This document shows positions 56,683 through 64,000 of a stretch of 64,000 nucleotides of DNA, in pieces (position 1 is the first letter of the stretch; every line of letters starts with the position of its first letter). A model generated the notes under the pieces. It was not told the origin of the DNA, searched no databases, and worked only from the letters and a program-made list of their open reading frames with translations. The DNA lies in NCBI RefSeq assembly GCF_021300615.1, contig NZ_JAJTMY010000003.1:62001-126000 (forward strand), in the 5' to 3' direction. This stretch comes from Helicobacter anatolicus (GTDB taxonomy: Bacteria; Campylobacterota; Campylobacteria; Campylobacterales; Helicobacteraceae). A program made the translations under genes and the position numbers.

Positions 56683-57992
56683 ATCTCTTCCCTCATCCTG
56701 ATAATCTCAAGATTCTAGGCAAGCATTTTTGTCTAGAATATCAAGCTCTACTTTTTAGTGATGAACAACAAAACCCTTATATCGCTCTCACAAAAAAAGA
56801 AAATTATGTGATCGTGCAAGAGATATTAAAACATCATTTTCAATCTATTCCAAAACTTCACCTTATTACACAAAAAACTTTTTATCGCTATGCAAAATTT
56901 TTAAATTTTCAAGAAATGCAACAAAAAATACAGCACAATATTCAAGAGCTTTTTCACTTTATCCTACAACAAGCAATAATTTTTGAAGCAAGTGATATTC
57001 ATCTAGAAAGTTTTATGGATAAAGGCTATCTTAGATTTAGAATCCATGGAGATTTAGAAATTGTTAGCTACTTTAGCAACGAAATTTTTAAAACACTTTG
57101 TTCAAAAATCAAACTAGAATCCAAACTTGATATCACCAACACACAACAATCTAAAGATAGTAGATATAGTGCCACTTTTCATCAAATTACTTATGATTTT
57201 AGAATTGCCTACATTCCTCTTTATCAAGGAGAATTACTTACCATAAGAATCTTTTACAAAAATAAAGATAACCTAAGCCTACAAGATTTACATATTACAC
57301 CCAAACATCTTAATCTTATTTATCATGCCCTAAAAAATCCCTATGGTATCTTTCTTGTTACAGGACCTACAGGCAGTGGAAAAACTACAACTCTTTATGC
57401 AATATTGGAATATCTTAAAAAAGAAAATAAAAAAATTATCACTCTTGAAGATCCTCCGGAATACAAAATGCACTTTGCTTCACAAGTCAAAATTTCTAGT
57501 GAAAATGGCTTTGATTTCCAAGATGCACTAAAAGCAATTCTTCGGCATGATCCAGATATTATTATGGTAGGTGAAATCCGTGATAAAACTACACTAAATC
57601 TCGCATTTAGAGCAGCATTAACAGGACATTTAGTCCTAGCAACACTCCATAGTAATGACTGCGTTAGCACTCTACAAAGAATCCGTAATATGGGGTTGGA
57701 TAAACAAGAAATTCTTAGCTCACTACTCTTGATAATTTCCCAACGCCTTTATAAAAAACCTTGTCCTTATTGCAAAAATCTCCCACAAAAAGGTTGCCAA
57801 AAATGCAGCATGCAAGGGATTTTGGGTAGAGAAATTGCCACTGAAGTTTTATTGCTTGACAAAAATATAAAAAAAGCCATTCGAAATGAAACCCTGGAAG
57901 ATTATCTTGAAAATATAGATTTTGAAGATTTACAGGCAAATCTTAATTATAAGATCCGGCAAGGTGAAATCATAGAGTTGGATTATGAATAA
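56679..57992 (+). CDS. GspE/PilB-type assembly ATPase (MshE/CtsE-like)
   Basis: 437 residues. Asp/His box start FEASDIHLESFMDKGYLRF, Walker A LVTGPTGSGKTTTLYAIL near residue 228, Walker B HDPDIIMVGEIRDKTT, and the His box HLVLATLHSND. A four-Cys zinc motif (PCPYCKNLP, GCQKC) lies near residue 365 as in GspE/PilB. The N-terminal domain is short compared with MshE or PilB (about 560). Powers extension of a pilus or pseudopilus. Overlaps the next gene by 8 nt. Confidence 0.93.
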   Translation: MNLFPHPDNLKILGKHFCLEYQALLFSDEQQNPYIALTKKENYVIVQEILKHHFQSIPKLHLITQKTFYRYAKFLNFQEMQQKIQHNIQELFHFILQQAIIFEASDIHLESFMDKGYLRFRIHGDLEIVSYFSNEIFKTLCSKIKLESKLDITNTQQSKDSRYSATFHQITYDFRIAYIPLYQGELLTIRIFYKNKDNLSLQDLHITPKHLNLIYHALKNPYGIFLVTGPTGSGKTTTLYAILEYLKKENKKIITLEDPPEYKMHFASQVKISSENGFDFQDALKAILRHDPDIIMVGEIRDKTTLNLAFRAALTGHLVLATLHSNDCVSTLQRIRNMGLDKQEILSSLLLIISQRLYKKPCPYCKNLPQKGCQKCSMQGILGREIATEVLLLDKNIKKAIRNETLEDYLENIDFEDLQANLNYKIRQGEIIELDYE

Positions 57993-59169
57993 ATACAAAA
58001 TTATTGGAATTAAAAATGGTAAAAAGAAAATCAAAACCCTTAGAGCCAAAACACCAGAAGAAGCAAAGAATAAAGCATTAAGTTTGCAAATTACCCCTAT
58101 TGAAATTTACCCACACAAACAATGGCATTTTTTTTCTTCCATAAAAAAGGAAACATTAATTTTATGCTTTGAGCAAATGATTTTATTATTACATTCTTTT
58201 TTACCCCTTGATGAAATTATTATGCATTGTGCAAATACTCAAAACACCAAACTAAATTTAATTCTTATGTGCGTATTTCAAAACCTCAAAGAAGGAAAAG
58301 ACCTAAAAACAAGCTTTTTGGTATTTGGCAAAACCCTAAAACCTCTACATTATATGCTTATAGAATCTGGCGAAAAAACTGGAAGACTTGTGGAACATTT
58401 CACACTTATTAAACAAGATTTACAAGAACAAAATCGCTACAAAAAGCGTATGCAAAAAGCTCTTTTTTATCCTATGATTGTATTTTTCAGTATTATCATG
58501 GCATTTTTTCTTGCAATCTCTTTGATCATTCCAGAATTTCAAGGATTTTTTGACAACAATCAAGCCAAACTCCCCTGGATCACAATGAGTCTAATTGCTC
58601 TAGATTCTTTTATAAAAAACTTTTTTCCTCTCATCATTTTGTGTATTATTTTATGTATTGGAATTTTTATTATTTTTTATAGAAAACAAAAATGTAAAAT
58701 CTTTGTACATAAACTATTTTTAAAAATCCCACTAATTAAAAATATTATTTTATATTATCGCCTTGATGTTTTCTTTCAAACCTTGTATTTTTTTCAAATC
58801 ACAGGCAATGATATCAAACATAGTCTCTATACAAATTTAGAACTCTTAGATAATCAATTTTTAAAACAAGATTTCTTAAAAATCTATTTTTTTATCAATG
58901 AGGGCAATACCCTCAAGCACTCATTTTCTCAAAGTCACTTTTTAGATTCTATTACTTTAGCACTTTTATCTAGTGGAGAAGAAAGCGGAAAAATTGATAA
59001 AGTATTTTTACATATTGCAGAACGCTATAGAATGCTACATCAAAATATTCTGGAAAATTTACTACTATATCTGGAGCCACTAGCCACTTTTTTTAGTGCA
59101 ATAATGGTGCTTTATCTCACTATTGGAATCTTTCTGCCTATTTGGAATTTACAAGACATTGCACTCTAA
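57985..59169 (+). CDS. GspF/PilC-type platform protein (MshG/CtsF-like)
   Basis: 394 residues with two T2SSF domains, each with a helical cytoplasmic part and a membrane part (about 60-185 and 265-390). Conserved-like elements: FEQMILLLHSFLPLDE, LIESGEKTGRLVEHF and the second copy LALLSSGEESGKIDKVF. Three membrane helices are evident. Rotates with the ATPase to assemble subunits. It starts within the ATPase gene and ends the operon; rluD-like gene converges 31 nt beyond. Confidence 0.9.
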   Translation: MNKYKIIGIKNGKKKIKTLRAKTPEEAKNKALSLQITPIEIYPHKQWHFFSSIKKETLILCFEQMILLLHSFLPLDEIIMHCANTQNTKLNLILMCVFQNLKEGKDLKTSFLVFGKTLKPLHYMLIESGEKTGRLVEHFTLIKQDLQEQNRYKKRMQKALFYPMIVFFSIIMAFFLAISLIIPEFQGFFDNNQAKLPWITMSLIALDSFIKNFFPLIILCIILCIGIFIIFYRKQKCKIFVHKLFLKIPLIKNIILYYRLDVFFQTLYFFQITGNDIKHSLYTNLELLDNQFLKQDFLKIYFFINEGNTLKHSFSQSHFLDSITLALLSSGEESGKIDKVFLHIAERYRMLHQNILENLLLYLEPLATFFSAIMVLYLTIGIFLPIWNLQDIAL

Positions 59170-59200
59170 CTCAGATATCAAATCCAAATCATTATAATTT

Positions 59201-60070
59201 TTATTTGCCCAAATCTAAAAAATTTTCATCTACACTAAAAAAATATCTCTGTCCTTCATAACAAAAATCAAGACTTCTTGCATGTAAAAATAATTGCTTT
59301 TTACTCTCAAGTTTATGATCTAAATACAAACATGCCTCCTTGTCATCTACGCCATATAAAGGCTCGTTAATAATACTATGCCCAATAGCAAAAAGATGGA
59401 TTCTAATTTGATGCGTACGCCCTGTAATAGGAAATATCTCTAAAAGTGTCCTATCTTCTCTAATATCCAAAGGCTTAATAAAAGTCAATGCTTCTTTACC
59501 ATTTTTATCAATTCTTGAGCGTATGCCAAGGCTTTGTTTTTTCTGTTCTTTATTTGGTGAAAGGATTTTTAAATCTATCATCATTTCTTTTTCTATTCTT
59601 CCCCATACCCACGCACGATAAATTTTTCGCACCATATTAGCTTCAAACATTTTCTTAAGTTTAATTTCTGCATCTTTATGCAAACTTGCAAGTATAATTC
59701 CACTGGTTTCAAAATCTAACCGGTGTACAGGATTAGCATCTTTTCCAAAAATCCCCTTAATACTATCACATAAACTTTGATGAGAAAATTTACCCTTAGG
59801 ATGTGTTAAAAGATTATAAGGTTTATGAAAAATTGCAAAATCTCTATGCACAAAAATAGGCTTTAAAAAAACCTGTGGTTCAAAAACATCCAAACACACT
59901 TTGCCAAAAATTACTTGAGATTTTTTAATAATCTCCCCATTAGGATAATACAATCTTGCTTTATCAATAATTTTTTGTGCCTCTTTACTAGAATATCCTA
60001 AAGAGTTTTCCAAAAACATAAAAGCTTTTGTAGAATCTGTAAGAAAAAATTCTTTTGTTACAAATGGCAT
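59201..60070 (-). CDS. RluA/RluD-family pseudouridine synthase
   Basis: 289 residues. Catalytic Asp in VHRLDFETSGIILASLH near residue 117, FAIFHKPYNLLTHP upstream, and ITGRTHQIRIHLFAIGH in the C-terminal part: all family hallmarks. An S4-like region probably occupies about residues 1-75. Converts uridine to pseudouridine in rRNA or tRNA; which site cannot be told. Overlaps recJ by 13 nt, as H. pylori places the same three genes together. Confidence 0.92.
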   Translation of the reverse strand: MPFVTKEFFLTDSTKAFMFLENSLGYSSKEAQKIIDKARLYYPNGEIIKKSQVIFGKVCLDVFEPQVFLKPIFVHRDFAIFHKPYNLLTHPKGKFSHQSLCDSIKGIFGKDANPVHRLDFETSGIILASLHKDAEIKLKKMFEANMVRKIYRAWVWGRIEKEMMIDLKILSPNKEQKKQSLGIRSRIDKNGKEALTFIKPLDIREDRTLLEIFPITGRTHQIRIHLFAIGHSIINEPLYGVDDKEACLYLDHKLESKKQLFLHARSLDFCYEGQRYFFSVDENFLDLGK

Positions 60071-61611
60071 AAAATTTTTTTAATCACAAGCATTGGAGTT
60101 TTTTTATAATGCTCTTCTTGCAATGTACAATAAAAATCAATTCGATCATTTTGTTTATAAAAATCTTCACTAAAAAATTCTATTGCTTGCACTTGATTTT
60201 CTAATTCAAATTTTTGATGCAAATCCTTTAAAGTTTTACTTTTATAAATTTTTGCATCTTTAACAAGAAATTGTGGTACAGGATTGCCTTGTCCATACGG
60301 CTCAAAACTCCGTACTACATCTAGTAATCTTCTATTAATATCAATCAATAAAAGCTCCCCTAAAACTTCGGTTTCCTTTTCTTCTTTATAAATTTGTCTT
60401 TTTGCAAATATATCCAAGAAGCTTTCTAAAAACTCCAATGTAATACTAATCCCCACTGCTTCAGAATGCCCTCCAAAACGTACAAAATTATCATTATCGG
60501 GCAAAAGTGTTTGAAAAATGTCGATCAAACCACCACTTCGTCCGCTCCCTTTTAAAACTCCATCTTTAAGACGAAAAACAAAAGCAGGTTTGTTTTTAAT
60601 ATTTGCAAGTTTTGCTGCCAAAATCCCCAAAACACCTTCATTCCAATCTTCATGATAAGCAACAACACAAAAATCATTTTCAACAAGATGGTGTTCCAAC
60701 TCTAGTGTAATTTTTTGGGCAAGATCTTTGCGTTCCTGATTTAATTCTTTTAAAAGAGTAAAGTTTTTATGTGTCTCCTGCTCATCTTTTGCAAGAAAAA
60801 ATTCACACACAAGTCCCGCATCTTTAATTCTGCCCGCACTATTTAATAAAGGAGTAATGTAAAATGCCACATCTTGTGCGGTAATCAAGGGAGATTTAAG
60901 CAAGGTTTTTAATAAAATATCTTCCAACAATTCTGATTTTTCAAAAATTTCTAAACCTTTTTTTACAAAAATCCGATTAAGCTCTACTAAAGGCATCATA
61001 TCTGCAATAGTTGCAATAGCAACATATTTCAATAAAAAAACTAAGGAAATATCTTTTTTTAATGCAATTTTTATAGCATTACAAAAATACCATGCCACTG
61101 CCGCACCACAAATACTATCTTGTGGAAAATCACAATTTTCTTGCTGTGGATTTATAAGCGCATCTGCTCTAGGAATCCTATCTTGCACAGCATGATGATC
61201 TGTAATAATAAGTTTTTTTTGTTTCTCAAAACAATATTCCCCTACATCAATAGCACTAATACCATTATCCACGGTAATTATTAAATCACTTTCATATCTT
61301 TTAATAATTTCTACACTCACCCCATAACCATCACTAAAACGATTAGGGATATAATATGCAACATTTTTATACCCTAGCAATGCAAAAAAACGCATCATGA
61401 TTACACTTGCCAAAGTACCATCTACATCATAATCACCAACAATTAAAATTTTTTGTTGCTTATTTATACATTCTTTAACAAGACTTGCTCCCTTTTCCAT
61501 ATCTTTAAAAACATAGGGATGAGGAAGATCTTTTAGTGAAGAAAAAGAATCATTAATAAATCGTGATTCTAAAATATATTTCACTTTTTCCCAATTTAAT
61601 CGTTCCATCAT
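60058..61611 (-). CDS. recJ: Single-stranded-DNA exonuclease RecJ
   Basis: DHH-family 5'-3' exonuclease in recombination and mismatch repair. 517 residues, shorter than the roughly 577 of E. coli. Motifs: LIVGDYDVDGTLASVI, TVDNGISAIDVGEY, ITDHHAVQDRIPRA, AVAWYFCNAIKIAL, GRIKDAGLVC and the DHHA1 GSGRSGG block, FGGHSEAVG. The first residues are MM; the second Met is equally likely. Starts 1 nt after the pyrG stop. Confidence 0.95.
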   Translation of the reverse strand: MMERLNWEKVKYILESRFINDSFSSLKDLPHPYVFKDMEKGASLVKECINKQQKILIVGDYDVDGTLASVIMMRFFALLGYKNVAYYIPNRFSDGYGVSVEIIKRYESDLIITVDNGISAIDVGEYCFEKQKKLIITDHHAVQDRIPRADALINPQQENCDFPQDSICGAAVAWYFCNAIKIALKKDISLVFLLKYVAIATIADMMPLVELNRIFVKKGLEIFEKSELLEDILLKTLLKSPLITAQDVAFYITPLLNSAGRIKDAGLVCEFFLAKDEQETHKNFTLLKELNQERKDLAQKITLELEHHLVENDFCVVAYHEDWNEGVLGILAAKLANIKNKPAFVFRLKDGVLKGSGRSGGLIDIFQTLLPDNDNFVRFGGHSEAVGISITLEFLESFLDIFAKRQIYKEEKETEVLGELLLIDINRRLLDVVRSFEPYGQGNPVPQFLVKDAKIYKSKTLKDLHQKFELENQVQAIEFFSEDFYKQNDRIDFYCTLQEEHYKKTPMLVIKKILCHL

Positions 61612-61612
61612 T

Positions 61613-63238
61613 TTATTTTTTATTTTTTAAACTTTGTCTTACAAAATCTAAGATTATGAGATTGGGGTTTTTTAATCTTGAAGTAAATTCTGGATGAAAC
61701 TGCACTGCAACAAAAAATGGATGATCTTTAATTTCCACTGCTTCAATAAGTTGGTTTTTAGATTCTCCACTTACAAACATACCATATTTTTCCAACATAG
61801 GTTTATACTTTGGATTTGCCTCATAACGATGACGATGGCGTTCTTTAATAATTTCTTGTCTATTATAGCTTTGATAAATCACAGAATCTTTTTTCAAAAT
61901 ACATTCATACTCACCTAAACGCATTGTTCCTCCCATTGGGGATTTATGTGTTCTAATTTGTGCTTGTCCATTTTGATCAATAAAATCTTCAATAAGATAA
62001 ATAGCCGGCTCTTTAGTGTTAGGATTAAATTCTACAGAATCTGCTTCCTTGATTTGCACAACATTACGCAAAAATTCCAAAATCGAAAGTTGCATACCCA
62101 AACAAATCCCCAAAAAAGGAATCTTGTTTTCTCTTGCATAAGTAATTGCGCAAATTTTTCCTTCAACTCCTCTGCTTCCAAATCCCCCCGGAATCAAAAC
62201 TCCATCTACATCACTAAGTTCAGTAATATTTTCTTGAGAAAGTTTTTCACTATCAATCCATTTAATATCAATACAAGTATCAAGATTTGCTCCTGCATGC
62301 ACTAACGCTTCAGTCAAGGATTTATAAGATTCTTTAAGATCGAGATATTTCCCTACAAAACCAATAGAAATAGTATTTTTTGGGGAAATAATTTTTTTAA
62401 CCAAAACATCCCAATCGTCCATATTAGGGGTGATATTTTCTATCCCAAAGTGCCTTGCAATTGCATTTAATACACCCTCCTTTAAGAAATTTAATGGACA
62501 CTGATAGATACTTTTTGCATCCTCTGCAACAATAACACTATCATCATCAACATCACAACTTAAAGCAAGTTTCTTTTTTAAATCTTTACTTAAAGGTTTT
62601 TCTGATCTAGCTAAAATAATTTGCGGACTAATACCTATACGACGCAATTCTTGAACAGAATGTTGTGTGGGTTTTGTCTTTAACTCGCCTGCTGCCTTAA
62701 TATAAGGAATCAAAGTCACATGAATACTAATTACTCTTTTAAACCCAAGCTCATGCTTCATTTGACGCATTGCTTCAAGATATGGCATTCCTTCAATATC
62801 CCCCACCGTACCACCAAGCTCAACTACTAAAAAATCATTACCTTTTGCAACTTCTTTGATTCGATATTTGATTTCATCAACAATATGTGGTACCACTTGA
62901 ATGGTTTTACCAAGATATTTCCCTTGTCTTTCATTTTCAATTACAGAAAGATAAACTTGTCCTGTTGTAAAATTATTACTTTTTTCAAGACTAGTATCCA
63001 AAAATCTCTCATAATGTCCAATATCCAAATCTGTTTCTGCACCATCCGCTGTTACAAAGACTTCTCCATGCTCTAATGGACTCATCGTCCCCGGATCCAC
63101 ATTAATATAAGGGTCAATCTTTAAAATCGAAACCTTAAACCCCGCTGCCTTTAATAAAGTAGCAATGGATGAAGAGGAAATCCCCTTGCCCAACGAACTT
63201 AAAACCCCTCCTGTAACAAATAGATATTTTGATTGCAT
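61613..63238 (-). CDS. pyrG: CTP synthase
   Basis: Amination of UTP to CTP using glutamine. 541 residues. Synthase domain: [40 protein letters not shown] and [19 protein letters not shown]. Glutamine amidotransferase domain: [26 protein letters not shown] with the nucleophile Cys, and [15 protein letters not shown] precedes the ATG. First gene of pyrG-recJ-rluD. Confidence 0.98.
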   Translation of the reverse strand: MQSKYLFVTGGVLSSLGKGISSSSIATLLKAAGFKVSILKIDPYINVDPGTMSPLEHGEVFVTADGAETDLDIGHYERFLDTSLEKSNNFTTGQVYLSVIENERQGKYLGKTIQVVPHIVDEIKYRIKEVAKGNDFLVVELGGTVGDIEGMPYLEAMRQMKHELGFKRVISIHVTLIPYIKAAGELKTKPTQHSVQELRRIGISPQIILARSEKPLSKDLKKKLALSCDVDDDSVIVAEDAKSIYQCPLNFLKEGVLNAIARHFGIENITPNMDDWDVLVKKIISPKNTISIGFVGKYLDLKESYKSLTEALVHAGANLDTCIDIKWIDSEKLSQENITELSDVDGVLIPGGFGSRGVEGKICAITYARENKIPFLGICLGMQLSILEFLRNVVQIKEADSVEFNPNTKEPAIYLIEDFIDQNGQAQIRTHKSPMGGTMRLGEYECILKKDSVIYQSYNRQEIIKERHRHRYEANPKYKPMLEKYGMFVSGESKNQLIEAVEIKDHPFFVAVQFHPEFTSRLKNPNLIILDFVRQSLKNKK

Positions 63239-63417
63239 GTCTTCACCCTACTTTCTCAAGAATAAAATCTGATTTGATATTTTCTGTATTTTGACATAAA
63301 TTTTCATGTTTTATCTCTTAATCCTTCTAAGCAATGCTTCATTCCCGCATTATTAACATAGATTAAGATTCTTAATTTATTATTCTACAACTATTATCAT
63401 AAAGGTTAGATGAAAAA

Positions 63418-64000
63418 ATGACATTTATTCTAATTTCTGTTTTTGTGTTGTTGTATGTAATACCAAAATTTTATATTGATATTTTACAAGTCCGCTACAT
63501 CCAAAAAAAATTACACGCAAAAGCTGTGATTTTACCTCAACAAGACTATATAAAATCTGGAAAATATGCTATCAAAAAAATTTATTTTTCCTTAACTATG
63601 CTGATTTATGAAACTATTTTATTTATATGCTGGGTATATTTTGGTTTTGAAATGCTAATGTATTATTTGCAAACCTTTTTAGATTCCCAAACATTACAAG
63701 GAGTAGCCTTTTTCATGGGCTTTTTATTACTGCAAACCTTTTTAAACGTTCCTTTTAATTATTATTCAACCATGATACTAGATAAACAATATGGCTTTAG
63801 TACCACCACCAAACAACTCTTTTTTATTGATACCTTAAAAAGTTTTATTGTCTTGACAGTGATTGGAACAATCTTTAGTTATATTTTTATTTACTTCGCA
63901 GATCATTTTGAGTTTTGGTGGCTTTATGGCGCCTGTGTTGCTATTATTGCAATATTATTATTTAATATCTTTTATCCTATTGTTTTTGCACCACTTTTTA
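63418..64000 (+). CDS. Ste24-like M48 family peptidase, N-terminal part (runs off the window)
   Basis: Open from ATG 63418 to the window end (194 codons). It is membrane-rich: helices at about residues 2-18, 57-85, 93-110, 138-160 and 168-190. QYGFSTTTKQLFFIDTLKSF near residue 121 resembles the K-F-G-F-N-x-T-T segment that precedes the HExxH part of Ste24/YhfN proteases. The zinc motif lies beyond the window, so enzyme activity is not verified. AAAGG is about 12 nt upstream, a rather distant ribosome site. Divergent from pyrG. Confidence 0.7.
   Translation, partial: MTFILISVFVLLYVIPKFYIDILQVRYIQKKLHAKAVILPQQDYIKSGKYAIKKIYFSLTMLIYETILFICWVYFGFEMLMYYLQTFLDSQTLQGVAFFMGFLLLQTFLNVPFNYYSTMILDKQYGFSTTTKQLFFIDTLKSFIVLTVIGTIFSYIFIYFADHFEFWWLYGACVAIIAILLFNIFYPIVFAPLF

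Noticed and set aside
1-64000. CRISPR arrays, tRNA, rRNA, intact insertion sequences, prophage
   Set aside because: No regularly spaced repeats, no tRNA-like arms in the gaps, no transposase or phage proteins seen; a covariance-model scan would be needed to exclude small RNAs.

Overview
The window is a low-GC chromosomal segment (about one third G+C by eye) from a Helicobacter-like member of the Campylobacterota. The evidence is gene content and order. The block nusB-ribH-kdsA-carbonic anhydrase, facing away from pyrF-panC, and the run rimP-rbfA-infB-ylxR-thrB-(tsaB-like)-lpxC-minC-M23 peptidase-three small outer-membrane proteins are arrangements I know from Helicobacter pylori. So are rluD-like-recJ-pyrG and pyrD-M16 protease-dapA-SDR. 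VacA-type autotransporter, Hof/OprD-like porin and Wolinella-sized FrdA point the same way. It is not H. pylori itself: it carries a pilus/secretion locus of MSHA type and a D-serine catabolic pair. No species is claimed.

Layout. 1-4361: large autotransporter, cut by the window start. 4498-6149: tpiA-lpxD. 6258-7598 (-): ccoG. 7746-14118 (+): ABC-F protein, then a TolC/HlyD/two ABC-2 permease exporter operon without a dedicated transport ATPase. 14131-33839 (-): an almost gapless leftward run with NADH dehydrogenase-like protein, ruvB, panB, translation genes (rimP, rbfA, infB), thrB, envelope genes (lpxC, minC, M23 peptidase, three related outer-membrane proteins, murD, mraY), an MscS channel, nusB, ribH, kdsA and carbonic anhydrase. 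34129-40302 (+): pyrF, panC, porin, then class-V aminotransferase-serA-serB, which reads as a complete phosphorylated serine pathway. 40750-44231: frdCAB fumarate reductase. 44605-47172 (-): dsdA and a GntP-family permease. 47370-51927 (+): DUF411 protein, pyrD, M16 protease, dapA, FabL-like SDR.

51961-53081 is a scar: a frameshifted, C-terminally truncated topoisomerase I, the 3' remnant of another gene that overlaps its start, and a very AT-rich stretch. Directly after it, 53082-59169 encodes seven tightly overlapping genes whose sizes, topologies and order match mshI-mshJ-mshK-mshL-mshN-mshE-mshG (GspL/PilM-, PilO- and PilP-like proteins, secretin, TPR protein, assembly ATPase, inner-membrane platform). 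There is no mshM and no pilin or prepilin peptidase in the window. This locus is the most interesting accessory system here; a role in DNA uptake (as for the Campylobacter Cts proteins) or in a pilus is inference. The window closes with rluD-like, recJ and pyrG (-) and the start of a Ste24-like M48 protease (+).

I saw no tRNA, rRNA, CRISPR array, intact insertion sequence or prophage.
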